Shown in pieces: positions 9,200 through 17,379 of a DNA stretch of 64,000 nt; the first letter of the stretch is position 1; every line of letters starts with the position of its first letter. A program made the translations under genes and the position numbers. The notes beneath the pieces were generated by a model, which did no database searches, was not told the DNA's origin, and was given only the letters and a program-made list of their open reading frames with translations. The stretch covers positions 930,001 to 994,000 of the forward strand of contig NZ_QNRR01000001.1 in assembly GCF_003315205.1 (NCBI RefSeq), read 5' to 3'. Source of the DNA: Roseimicrobium gellanilyticum. GTDB lineage: Bacteria; Verrucomicrobiota; Verrucomicrobiia; Verrucomicrobiales; Verrucomicrobiaceae.

Positions 9200-10282
9200 A
9201 TGCTACTCATGTCCGACTCCCTTCCTCCGCTCCGCAGCCCGCTCGACCTTGAGCGTGTGCTGGAGTTTGAATTTGTGCGCGCCACTGAGAACGCCGCGCT
9301 CCAGGCCATCCACTACCTCGGACGTGGTGAGAAGGAGAAAGCAGATGCCGCAGCCTGCGCTGCCATCGCAGGTGTCTTCGACATTCTCGACATCAAGGGC
9401 GAGGTCGTCATCGGTGAAGGCATCAAGGATGAGGCGCCCGGCATCTTCATCGGTGAGCAGCTTGGCACCTGGCGCGATGGAGCACCGCGGTTTGATATTG
9501 CATTGGATCCCATCGACGGCACTTCGAATATCGCAAAGGGCATGCCGAATAGCATCTCGGTGATCGCAGCCGCACAGATTCCCGTGGGTGCACCGCATGC
9601 CATGCGGGATCTGCCCAGCTTCTACAGCCACAAGATTGCCTTCGGTCCCGCCGTGAAGCAGTTGCTCAATGGCAGCGGCCGCAATCTGCTGGACATGCCC
9701 ATGAAAGACACGCTGCAGTTCATTGCCGATGCCCTGGGCAAGAGGGTGGGGGAGTTGGTGGTCTGCACCATGGATCGTCCGCGTCACGACACCATCATCA
9801 AGCAAGTCCGTGAAGCCGGCGCCGCGCTGCGCATGATTTCGGACGGCGACATCACCGCTGCGGTTGCTCCTTCCATGCCCGGCTCCGGTGTGGACGTGTA
9901 CATTGGCATGGGCGGCTCACCTGAAGGTGTGCTGGCCGCCGCCGCGCTGAAGTGCCTGGGTGGTGACATGCAGCTTCGCATGTGGTTCGACAAGACCCGC
10001 CACGAGGCCCACTTCAACGAAGTTTCCGGCAGTCTCTCCAAGGAGGAACTCGAGCGTGTGTACCAGGTGGATGATCTGGTGATTGGCGAGAGTGCGCTCT
10101 TCTGCGCCACCGGCATCAGCGACAGCCCGCTGCTGCCCGGCGTGAAGATCACCGGTCATCGCGCCGAGACGCACTCCGTTCTCATGCGTGCCCGCAGCGG
10201 CACGGTGCGTCACATCACAGCGACACACAACCTGGATCGGAAGCTCATCCCGATGCGCCCGAGCTTTGCGAAGCTGATGTAG
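9200..10282 (+). CDS. glpX: Class II fructose-1,6-bisphosphatase
   Basis: The 360-residue protein matches GlpX throughout: LEFEFVRATENAALQAI near the N-terminus, GEVVIGEGIKDEAPG, the metal-binding DPIDGTSNIAKG near residue 100, and VDVYIGMGGSPEGVLAAAALKC. Its length is slightly above the usual 320-340. The enzyme dephosphorylates fructose 1,6-bisphosphate in gluconeogenesis. Two in-frame ATGs lie 9 bp apart (9200 and 9209) with no clear ribosome site to separate them. Its neighbours are unrelated. Confidence 0.95.
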   Translation: MLLMSDSLPPLRSPLDLERVLEFEFVRATENAALQAIHYLGRGEKEKADAAACAAIAGVFDILDIKGEVVIGEGIKDEAPGIFIGEQLGTWRDGAPRFDIALDPIDGTSNIAKGMPNSISVIAAAQIPVGAPHAMRDLPSFYSHKIAFGPAVKQLLNGSGRNLLDMPMKDTLQFIADALGKRVGELVVCTMDRPRHDTIIKQVREAGAALRMISDGDITAAVAPSMPGSGVDVYIGMGGSPEGVLAAAALKCLGGDMQLRMWFDKTRHEAHFNEVSGSLSKEELERVYQVDDLVIGESALFCATGISDSPLLPGVKITGHRAETHSVLMRARSGTVRHITATHNLDRKLIPMRPSFAKLM

Positions 10283-10304
10283 AGCGCTGTGTCCTTCCTC
10301 TCGC

Positions 10305-11021
10305 TTAGCGCGAGGGGAAGATGCTCCCCGGATTGTTCGTGAGTGGCGCCATGCGGGGCGTCAGCGGCCCCATGGCAGGCACTCCAAAGGGTACTGGTGG
10401 TCTGTAGATGTGAGGATATCTCACACCATGATAGTGAATGGTGTCCGTGGCCGGTGCAATGACCGTGCCGTCGTGGTGATGGCGGCGATGGTGCCAGTCG
10501 CGGTCGAACCACCTCCCTCCGAAGAATCCGTCCCGGCGGCCCCATTCATTGAAGTAGGGATAGTAGCTGGAGGAGAGCAAGCCGGGGAACACTCCATAGC
10601 CATATCCGTAGCCACCCATCAGCGTCGCTTCTTGCTGCATGGCTTGAAGATTGAGTCTCGCCGTCTCCGCTGCGTGAGACTGGGCTTCGGCACGGGCCAC
10701 CTCCTTGCGGTATTCCCACATCATCTGGCGCTTCACCTTCAGGTTCTCCGCGCGCTCCTTCTCGTAGGCTTGCGCCTTCTCCGGATTGTAACCCAGGCGC
10801 ACGGCGGTCTCCTCGGGCAGTTCGGCATACAGCAGTTTGGCACCACCATGCTTGTGGGAGATCATCACACCATCAGGATCCACTTGGAAGATGCGGCATT
10901 CCTCATAGACCTTGCCCCGATTGGTTACAATCAACTGGGTGGGCCTGTCATCCTTCGCCACCACGAGTCCGTGTGGCAGTACCAGAAACAGGAGTGCCGT
11001 GAGCAGAAACCGGGCTTTCAT
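10305..11021 (-). CDS. Secreted protein of unknown function, Tyr/Gly/His-rich
   Basis: The 238-residue protein has a signal peptide (MKARFLLTALLFLVLPHGLVV). A small beta-rich part follows (QLIVTNRGKVYEECRIFQVD, residues about 28-70) that resembles short SH3-like N-terminal domains of secreted PVC proteins. Next comes a charged helical or coiled-coil stretch (residues 75-130). The low-complexity C-terminus has GYGYGYG, then a cluster WHHRRHHHDG that could bind metal. I do not recognise a family beyond this. The gene stands alone, convergent with glpX. Confidence 0.75.
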   Translation of the reverse strand: MKARFLLTALLFLVLPHGLVVAKDDRPTQLIVTNRGKVYEECRIFQVDPDGVMISHKHGGAKLLYAELPEETAVRLGYNPEKAQAYEKERAENLKVKRQMMWEYRKEVARAEAQSHAAETARLNLQAMQQEATLMGGYGYGYGVFPGLLSSSYYPYFNEWGRRDGFFGGRWFDRDWHHRRHHHDGTVIAPATDTIHYHGVRYPHIYRPPVPFGVPAMGPLTPRMAPLTNNPGSIFPSR

Positions 11022-11218
11022 AGAACGGAATGGGTTGCTCCTCCAGAGTCTATGGGCAGGCTCGTTAAGTCTAGATTGCTATTTCCAGCAGCAAGGGTGG
11101 GTGTGGTAAATTTGGAAAAACCCGGATTCTGGGATCTTTTTTTGCGATTGCTTGAAGGTGACCAAGAGAGGGCCAAGCGGCCCCCGATTCTCGAATTCAT
11201 GGAAAAGCCCCATTTCCC

Positions 11219-11386
11219 ATGAACACGCCCCTTGAACCCTCGCCAGTTCCCGCACCGCCGCCGGGCCCGAACCCCAGCGATCCGAAGCCGATTCAGCCGA
11301 CGGAACCCACACCCCAGCCTCCGATGCCAGAGCCCACGGATCCCACGCCTGCTCCGCCCCCACCGGTGGTGGTACCGGTGGCGTAG
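11219..11386 (+). CDS. Short proline-rich protein (55 residues)
   Basis: The frame MNTPLEPSPVPAPPPG... ends with PPPVVVPVA and a TAG. About 45% of residues are proline, and the second half carries P-x-P and E-P-T-D-P motifs. No membrane segment or cysteine is present, so it is probably disordered. Such short PEPTDP-type proteins recur as unannotated small genes in several phyla. The ribosome-binding region is weak. Strong compositional order and lack of overlap with any other gene argue that it is real, but chance cannot be excluded. Confidence 0.5.
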   Translation: MNTPLEPSPVPAPPPGPNPSDPKPIQPTEPTPQPPMPEPTDPTPAPPPPVVVPVA

Positions 11387-11401
11387 CCAGTGCGGCTCAA
11401 G

Positions 11402-12430
11402 TCACAAGCCCTTCATCGGGTCAGGAGCGAAGGGACGAAGCTGCAGGAGAGGTACGGCTTTTTCCTCTTGGGCGCCACTCTTGAACTTCAGCCACTCGTT
11501 GATCTGTCCTTCCCATCGGCGCATGGCGTCGTAGTGCGGACCATAGACGGAGAAAGGATATCCGTCGGGGTCTGTGTAGGCAGCGTACCAGGCTTCGAAG
11601 TCGTCGGCGTGACGCATCCTCCACACCTTTGGGTCATGAGGGAATTCATGGCTTTTGCACCAGGGAATCCATACCTCCTTGCGAACCTTCTCCAGCTTTT
11701 GAAAGACGGACCATTCCAGCCTGGCGCATTCCTTGATGTAGTCCTCCCGGGCGATGGATGACCTTGAGAAGATCTGCATCTGGAGGTCGTTTACGTTGGG
11801 CAAATTCTCGGCGTTCAAAAGCTCGAAGAAGAGGCAGCTCCAAGCATGTTCAAAGTGAGTGGCTGTCGGAAGATTGGGGTCACTCACATCTCTGATGGTG
11901 ATGGACAGGGGCTCGCCGTTGCATCCACCATCCCAGTAGGAGGGGTAGCGTTGCGCGGCATCGAGATTGTCCGCGGCATGCGAGGTGGGCTTCCAGAAAA
12001 TGGGCTGCCCGGCATGTTTTCCTTCGAAACGCTCAATGACCCACGACGCAATGGAGTCATCCACGGTGACGATATCAAGGCGACGCGAGGGGTAGGTGAG
12101 GAATTGCCCCATATGGGGACGGTCCTCGATCATCTTGTGGAGTTGATGGATGCCGTGATCCTTCCTCACCGCAAAGGACGCCGGAAGAGTCATCGTCCTC
12201 AGCGTGAGCCGGAGCGCTTCTGAGCGGGAGGCCGCAGTCGAGTTTTCAGAGGTCGTCGTCGCAGTCGTGGGAAACGCGCGCTTCATGACCGCGCTTGGGA
12301 GCAGTGGAAAAAGCGGATCGATGGCCGGCTGTTCTCCCCTGACGTTGAGTGCTGGGAGGACAATGGTCGCGCTCACGACCACATGCAGAAGCGGCAGAAC
12401 CACCCATGGCTGGGACATCGAAGGCTTCAT
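11402..12430 (-). CDS. Membrane-anchored or secreted protein of unknown function
   Basis: The 342-residue protein starts at the ATG at 12430, just before a hydrophobic N-terminal segment (WVVLPLLHVVVSATIVLPALNV). The remainder is soluble, with many Trp and His residues (for example WDGGCNGEPLSITIRDVSDP near residue 180 and YGPHYDAMRRWEGQI near the C-terminus). No known catalytic motif was recognised. A longer reading to 12577 would overlap the GT2 gene and lacks a leader. It is the last of a minus-strand run that also holds envelope glycosyltransferases, though a 92-bp gap leaves operon membership open. Confidence 0.7.
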   Translation of the reverse strand: MKPSMSQPWVVLPLLHVVVSATIVLPALNVRGEQPAIDPLFPLLPSAVMKRAFPTTATTTSENSTAASRSEALRLTLRTMTLPASFAVRKDHGIHQLHKMIEDRPHMGQFLTYPSRRLDIVTVDDSIASWVIERFEGKHAGQPIFWKPTSHAADNLDAAQRYPSYWDGGCNGEPLSITIRDVSDPNLPTATHFEHAWSCLFFELLNAENLPNVNDLQMQIFSRSSIAREDYIKECARLEWSVFQKLEKVRKEVWIPWCKSHEFPHDPKVWRMRHADDFEAWYAAYTDPDGYPFSVYGPHYDAMRRWEGQINEWLKFKSGAQEEKAVPLLQLRPFAPDPMKGL

Positions 12431-12522
12431 GGCCGGATTATCCCGACGGAAGTCCAAGGCGTCACGGTATTTTTGGGCGGACAGATGGGTCCGTGAGAAG
12501 CTGGGTCGACTTTCAGGGCCCG

Positions 12523-13242
12523 TCAGCTCTTCTGCCCCATCCGCTCGAAGAAATACGGCACGGAGATCTTCAGGCACTGCACACCATACTTGAGGGCTTT
12601 CTTGAAGGGGATGGAGCTGGCATCCTCCTCATAAGAAGTGGGGCAGGTGACTTCGCAGGTGAGGAACCCGGCGCGCAGTGCGCCGATGAACATCTGGTTG
12701 TCGAAGATGAAGTCGTTGCGGAAAGTGTGGAAGGGCACCGTCTCCAGCAGCTTGCGGGTGTAGGCGCGGTAGCCGGTGTGGAATTCGCTGTGGCTCACAC
12801 CCAGGCACACATCCATGGCGGCGGTGATGGCGCGGTTCGGCAGGTAGCGCCAGAAGGGCATGGTTCCCTTGGCTCCCTTGCCACTGGTGCGTACGCCAAG
12901 GCAGAGATCCCAGTGCTCTGTGGCCAGCATGGAGGCCATCGCCAGCGTGAGCTTGGGCGTGTACTGGTAGTCCGGGTGGAGCTGGATCACGATGTCCGCC
13001 CCAGCGTCCAGCGCATACTGCAGGCAGCGCTTCACGTTGCCACCATAGTTCTGGTTCGTCTCGTTGCGATGCACCTCAATGCCCAGCGCTTGAGCAGCGG
13101 CCACGGTGTTGTCCTTGGAGCAGTCGTCCACGAGGATGATGGTATCCACAAACTCACGCGGGATGTCTCCCACGGTTTTGGCGACGGTCTTCTCCGCGAA
13201 ATACGCGGGCATCGTGACGGCGATCTTCTTTCCTTGCAGCAT
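12523..13242 (-). CDS. Family 2 glycosyltransferase, DPM1-like
   Basis: The 239-residue single-domain GT2 has the nucleotide-sugar fold: AVTMPAYFAEKTVAKTV at the start, the conserved acidic motif IILVDDCSKDNT near residue 40, NYGGNVKRCLQYAL, and LHPDYQYTPK holding the second acidic site. No membrane segments are present, as in polyprenyl-phosphate sugar synthases. It is 24 bp downstream of the SAF-domain oxidoreductase. A GT39-like membrane glycosyltransferase lies just beyond, so it may make the lipid-linked sugar that enzyme uses. That pairing is inferred. Confidence 0.87.
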   Translation of the reverse strand: MLQGKKIAVTMPAYFAEKTVAKTVGDIPREFVDTIILVDDCSKDNTVAAAQALGIEVHRNETNQNYGGNVKRCLQYALDAGADIVIQLHPDYQYTPKLTLAMASMLATEHWDLCLGVRTSGKGAKGTMPFWRYLPNRAITAAMDVCLGVSHSEFHTGYRAYTRKLLETVPFHTFRNDFIFDNQMFIGALRAGFLTCEVTCPTSYEEDASSIPFKKALKYGVQCLKISVPYFFERMGQKS

Positions 13243-13266
13243 GGTTCCGGTTCTGGCGAGCTCTAC

Positions 13267-14460
13267 TCAGGCGACAGCGAGCTCCCGCGATCCAATGCGG
13301 GGCAGCAAGCTTTGCCAGGCGTGTTTAGCCAGAGAATCGGGAATGTCCACGTCAGAAGCGGAAAGGATTTGTCCGGCGGAGACGGAATGCCTCAGGCGGG
13401 CGCCGCTCAGCAGTCCGATGGGGGGCGCGGAGCCGCATTCAGAGAAGCGCATGGCTTCACCACGGAAGTCCATGCCGCCGATGGCCTGCTCGATGAGGTG
13501 ACCGGCTCGCAGGTCACGCTTGGCAATAGCCACTACATTCACCCGCGGAGTGGGCGAGTTGTTCAACAAGGCGCCACGGCCTTCCAGCACGCGGCGGATG
13601 GTGCGGGGCATCTCCAGGTGGCAGAGGTGGTAGGGACGGAGCAGGGTGTAGTAGGGACCCTCGCCGAGCTTCAGGTAGCGAAGTACTTCAGGGCGCTCTG
13701 TGGCATGGCTGCCCACGAGGAAGACACCGGCCGGCAGCTTCGAGTTGAGCACGTAGTCACTGATGGGCCCACCAAGAGTGGTCGCCTCATGCCCCAGCAT
13801 CAGAGCGGCATCTTCCAGTGGGATGTCGCGCAGGCCGAGCATGCCTCGTTGCACGATGTCCGCATTCATGCCGTTGGCCACCAGCGCCTGCTCAATCTGG
13901 AGCTTGGTGCCATCGGTGAAGCTCGTCACCTGGGGCACGCTGATGCCGTTGCGCTCGGCCCAGTAGGCCATCTCTGTCGCCGAGGGATTCTCGTTGAGGA
14001 AGCCCTTGATGTTTCCGTACACCAGCGGCTGGAAGCCCATGCCCACCGCCTCTTCATGAAGCGCCGCGAGGGATCCGGGTTGGTCGCCCTCGGCCTCAGT
14101 CAGGAGACCGCGATTGCAGAAGTACGAGCCCACGGTGACGTGAAACTCTGCGCCCATGGTCACCACGGGCAGTCCAGCCTTGAAAGCCGTATCCACCACC
14201 ATGGAGGCATGCTGGATGTCCCCACTGCACTCCACGATAAGGTCGGAGTTCGCCACCACTTCATCCAACGAGCGTGTCAGCAGCTTCGGTTCGAAGTGCT
14301 GCACCGAATCAAGGGTGCGCCGCGTGAGCACCCGGCTGACCCCAAGGTCCGCGGTGGTGCGCATCAGCATGCACAATCCCATCGCGATGAATCCCGTACC
14401 CACAATGCCAATCCGTGCGGGAACAGATCGAGGAGAGCGGGATTTGACCAGGGGCTGCAT
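13267..14460 (-). CDS. NAD(P)-dependent oxidoreductase (homoserine-dehydrogenase-like) with C-terminal SAF domain
   Basis: The 397-residue protein has a Rossmann domain opening IGIVGTGFIAMGL near residue 17 and a homoserine-dehydrogenase-like middle (VECSGDIQHASMVV, GNIKGFLN). The C-terminal SAF-like domain begins near residue 310 (VVAIAKRDLRAGHLI) with SAGQILSASDVD. I prefer the ATG at 14460; a TTG at 14508 gives 16 more residues. This architecture is often found in surface-polysaccharide clusters, where it may form a modified sugar or keto acid. It sits between two glycosyltransferases and 75 bp after the membrane one. Substrate is unknown. Confidence 0.82.
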   Translation of the reverse strand: MQPLVKSRSPRSVPARIGIVGTGFIAMGLCMLMRTTADLGVSRVLTRRTLDSVQHFEPKLLTRSLDEVVANSDLIVECSGDIQHASMVVDTAFKAGLPVVTMGAEFHVTVGSYFCNRGLLTEAEGDQPGSLAALHEEAVGMGFQPLVYGNIKGFLNENPSATEMAYWAERNGISVPQVTSFTDGTKLQIEQALVANGMNADIVQRGMLGLRDIPLEDAALMLGHEATTLGGPISDYVLNSKLPAGVFLVGSHATERPEVLRYLKLGEGPYYTLLRPYHLCHLEMPRTIRRVLEGRGALLNNSPTPRVNVVAIAKRDLRAGHLIEQAIGGMDFRGEAMRFSECGSAPPIGLLSGARLRHSVSAGQILSASDVDIPDSLAKHAWQSLLPRIGSRELAVA

Positions 14461-14535
14461 GATTGGGGGCGAGTCGATTCTGACGTTAAAAGAAGGGAAC
14501 GCAACCAATTACCGAATAAGATCTCTCCTTGACGT

Positions 14536-16470
14536 TCAGGGCGCTTTCCCCTTGTAGCGGAACACGTGCCGGGTCGTCGGATGAAGCAGACCATAGTGCA
14601 CGGAGTGCAATTCGAACAGGGTGGGATCCTTCAGAATGTCGCAGATCGGCTTGGTGGAAGGCTGGCTTTCCAGGAATCGCAGAAACCCCACATTGATGTA
14701 GAAGCGCCGCGCGGACCGCTCCGATTCTGCCATCAGCTTGCGAAGCTCGTCCACCGTGTCGAAGCGGCGCTCCGCCGGGTCATACCCCTCCGTGTACATG
14801 CGGAAGGCGCCGCTCATGACATCCTTGTCGATGTCGGGGTTCCTTGGGTTGATCACCGTGCGGTAACTCGCCACCGCGTCGCGTCCGGGTTCTATGGGAT
14901 GGTTTCTCAGGAGCGAACGAGGCTGACGGGTGATGAAGGCGAAGAGCAATACAGTCATCACGAGTCCCGCTTGCACCATGGCCTTGGCCGGACCTTCGCG
15001 TGCTGCTGCCGCCTTGGTCAGCAATTCCGCCCCTGCCGCCGCCATGAGGAAGAGACCGGGAAGGAAGGGACAGAAATACCAGTCGTAGGGCCTGTTCTTG
15101 CCCAGATACATGTGCAGCAGCATCACCGCAGGCGCGCCGAGGCTGAAAAGCAGGAGCGCGCGATGGGCTGGCTTCTGCAGCAGGGCCACGATGCCGGCGA
15201 GTGTCAGCACGAAAAAGAGCCCGATACCGGCGAGGTGCAGCACCGGTAGCGTCTGCATGGAGATCTGCAGGGCGTAGCGGTAGGGATTCTCCGGCTCATC
15301 CCAAGGCTGGTAGGGCTGGCCAAAGAACCAGGCCGTCAGGCCATCCTGCCAGAAGCGTCCGTCCAGCGTGCCGCGGATTTCCCCCTTGGCCATGAACTCC
15401 TGAAGCTGCGGCCAGCAAGGCGCCAGCCAGCCCACCACGATCACAAGCGTGAGCATGTTTGCCACGAACCAGCGGCGCGCGAGGAGCCACGTGGATGTGT
15501 TCTTCAGGCCAAGCTGGAAGAGGCACGCCGCAGCCGTGAGATTCAGCGCCATGGCAGGGTACACGCCCTGGAGATTGCTCCAGATCATGAAGAAATTCCC
15601 CAGGCCAAACAGCACCCACCAGATCCAGCGACCTGTCTGCAGTGCGCGCCCCAGCACTCCGAGCATGAGCGTGGCGCCCAGCATGATGAAGCCATACCCG
15701 CGGCCATCCACGCCGAAGCGCGTGAACCAGGGATGCAGCAGCAGGAGAAGCAACCCCCACCACGCGCTCAGCCCCCACACACGGAGCGCCCAGAAGAATG
15801 CGGGAATCAGCAGCAGCCCAGCGATGAAGACCGGTGCCCTCAGCAGCGCTTCACTGAACCAGGGAGCGGTGGGCTCGGTGCTCTTGTGAAAAAAAGCATC
15901 GTGTGAGAGCCTCGCAAACACACTGTACCCGAGATGGTTCGTGGGCTTGCGCATGTTCCACAAGGTGGTGGTCCATTCACGGGGAGTCAGTTTGAGAGTG
16001 CCATCCGGCTGGCGCTCCACGCGGTCGAGGATGAACCGGCTTGCATTGAATTCCTCGTCCCCCCACATGGATTGGAAGAGGCGCGGTTGATTGTGCCAGG
16101 CAGCCAGGCCCATGAGCGTGACGAGGGCGAGGATCTCCCACTTTCCCACCGGTCTCGTTTCCGGCTTGGACATGAACTTCATCTCCGCCGAGCGCCGTAT
16201 GCCCAACCACGGAGATGCGAGGAGAAGGGCTCCCACGAGCATGAGATTTGTCTTCACCCCCTTCGGGAGCCACACGGATACGTAGGCCTCAGGAGCGGCG
16301 TTGCCGCCTTCAGAGCGCGCTTTTTCCTGCAGCTTCTGCAGCCGCTTCTCCGCCTTCTCAGGATTGCCCAACTGCTTCTTCAGCACAAACAATCCCAGCA
16401 GCACCACCGCGCAGGTGATGATGAAGGGCAGGGAGCCACGCCAGGGAAGGCGTGCAAGAAGGGATCGCAT
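14536..16470 (-). CDS. GT39/ArnT-like integral membrane glycosyltransferase
   Basis: This 644-residue polytopic membrane protein has about 12 hydrophobic segments. Near residue 137 is WGDEEFNASRFI, the luminal acidic motif (GDE type) of GT-C enzymes that use polyprenyl-phosphate sugars. The N-terminal ~100 residues are unusual: one membrane segment, then a charged stretch (NPEKAEKRLQKLQEKARSEG), then a second segment before the GT-C domain begins. The C-terminal ~140 residues are soluble. It should transfer a sugar to a periplasmic acceptor and may receive its donor from the nearby GT2. Confidence 0.82.
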   Translation of the reverse strand: MRSLLARLPWRGSLPFIITCAVVLLGLFVLKKQLGNPEKAEKRLQKLQEKARSEGGNAAPEAYVSVWLPKGVKTNLMLVGALLLASPWLGIRRSAEMKFMSKPETRPVGKWEILALVTLMGLAAWHNQPRLFQSMWGDEEFNASRFILDRVERQPDGTLKLTPREWTTTLWNMRKPTNHLGYSVFARLSHDAFFHKSTEPTAPWFSEALLRAPVFIAGLLLIPAFFWALRVWGLSAWWGLLLLLLHPWFTRFGVDGRGYGFIMLGATLMLGVLGRALQTGRWIWWVLFGLGNFFMIWSNLQGVYPAMALNLTAAACLFQLGLKNTSTWLLARRWFVANMLTLVIVVGWLAPCWPQLQEFMAKGEIRGTLDGRFWQDGLTAWFFGQPYQPWDEPENPYRYALQISMQTLPVLHLAGIGLFFVLTLAGIVALLQKPAHRALLLFSLGAPAVMLLHMYLGKNRPYDWYFCPFLPGLFLMAAAGAELLTKAAAAREGPAKAMVQAGLVMTVLLFAFITRQPRSLLRNHPIEPGRDAVASYRTVINPRNPDIDKDVMSGAFRMYTEGYDPAERRFDTVDELRKLMAESERSARRFYINVGFLRFLESQPSTKPICDILKDPTLFELHSVHYGLLHPTTRHVFRYKGKAP

Positions 16471-16593
16471 GCCGCGATGATGGAGAGGAGGACGCGCTGC
16501 TCAAGGGCGGCTTTCTACATCGCTGCGTCGCGGCGGACGGTTCCTTTCGTGCGGGATGCTTGCACCAAAAGAAATTGCCACGTAGGAGAGTGG

Positions 16594-17373
16594 ATGCGTT
16601 CCCCCCGCGGTGTGTTGAGAGTTGTCCTTGTAGTCCCCCTTCTTGTGCTGTGCCTGGCTTCCTGCCGTTCCACCAATCAGCTTCTGAAGGCCAGGCCAGT
16701 AGCCCTGAGTCCTTTTGTCGAGCATCCACAGCTTCTACAGGACCATCGTGAGCACGTGCCGTTTCATCGCTTGTGGGTCACGGCGGACTCCGGCGCACGC
16801 GCCAGGGCCGCGCAAAAGACGGAGATCTACATCGCCCCGGTCACGCTGCGTTACTTGCGCCCCCTGAAGAAGCCCCTCGTACGCAAGGAGGTGGCGGCTG
16901 GCAGCATTGATCGTCGTGAAGCGGAAATGGCCCGTCAGCTCAGGAGCACCTTTGCCCAGGCCTTCGGCGAAGTGCCACCGTCCCGGTACTACGTATCTCC
17001 TGAGCCCAATGCCAGATCTGTCACGCTCGAGCTGGCGCTGGTGGAATTGAATCCCACCAGTCCCAAGGGAAATGCCGTGAAGACGGCTGCGAAATTCGTG
17101 GTGGGTCCGCTGGCCAGTCTGGGTGGCATGTTCACCAAGGGCAATGTCGCCATCGAGGGCAAGATTCGGAACTCCAGCACCCGCGAGTTGATTGCGGAAT
17201 TCGCCGACAATGAGGCGGATCGCATGACGCTCTATACGCTGCGCGACTTCCGCCCGTATGGTCACGCCGAGTACGCCATGCGTTCGTGGGCGGAGCAGTT
17301 TGAGCGATTCACCCGTGCCTCCTACGGAGACAACATCGGTGACACCGCATTCTTCACATTGGATCCGCGGTGA
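16594..17373 (+). CDS. DUF3313-family outer lipoprotein
   Basis: The 259-residue lipoprotein has lipobox LASC with Cys24. TAGGAGAG at 16583-16590 supports the ATG at 16594. The body has the DUF3313 pattern: KTEIYIAPVTLRYL, a central amphipathic RQLRSTFAQAFGE, then SVTLELALVELNPTSP, and a C-terminal strand STRELIAEFADNEADR. Family members are secreted lipoproteins of unknown role. It is convergent with the TPR/redoxin-like gene, whose end lies 6 bp away. Confidence 0.85.
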   Translation: MRSPRGVLRVVLVVPLLVLCLASCRSTNQLLKARPVALSPFVEHPQLLQDHREHVPFHRLWVTADSGARARAAQKTEIYIAPVTLRYLRPLKKPLVRKEVAAGSIDRREAEMARQLRSTFAQAFGEVPPSRYYVSPEPNARSVTLELALVELNPTSPKGNAVKTAAKFVVGPLASLGGMFTKGNVAIEGKIRNSSTRELIAEFADNEADRMTLYTLRDFRPYGHAEYAMRSWAEQFERFTRASYGDNIGDTAFFTLDPR

Positions 17374-17379
17374 TGGTCG

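Noticed and set aside
12349-14532. Open frame of 727 codons on the plus strand
   Set aside because: Antisense to the GT2 and SAF-oxidoreductase genes; His/Gly/Val-rich composition typical of mirrored codons.
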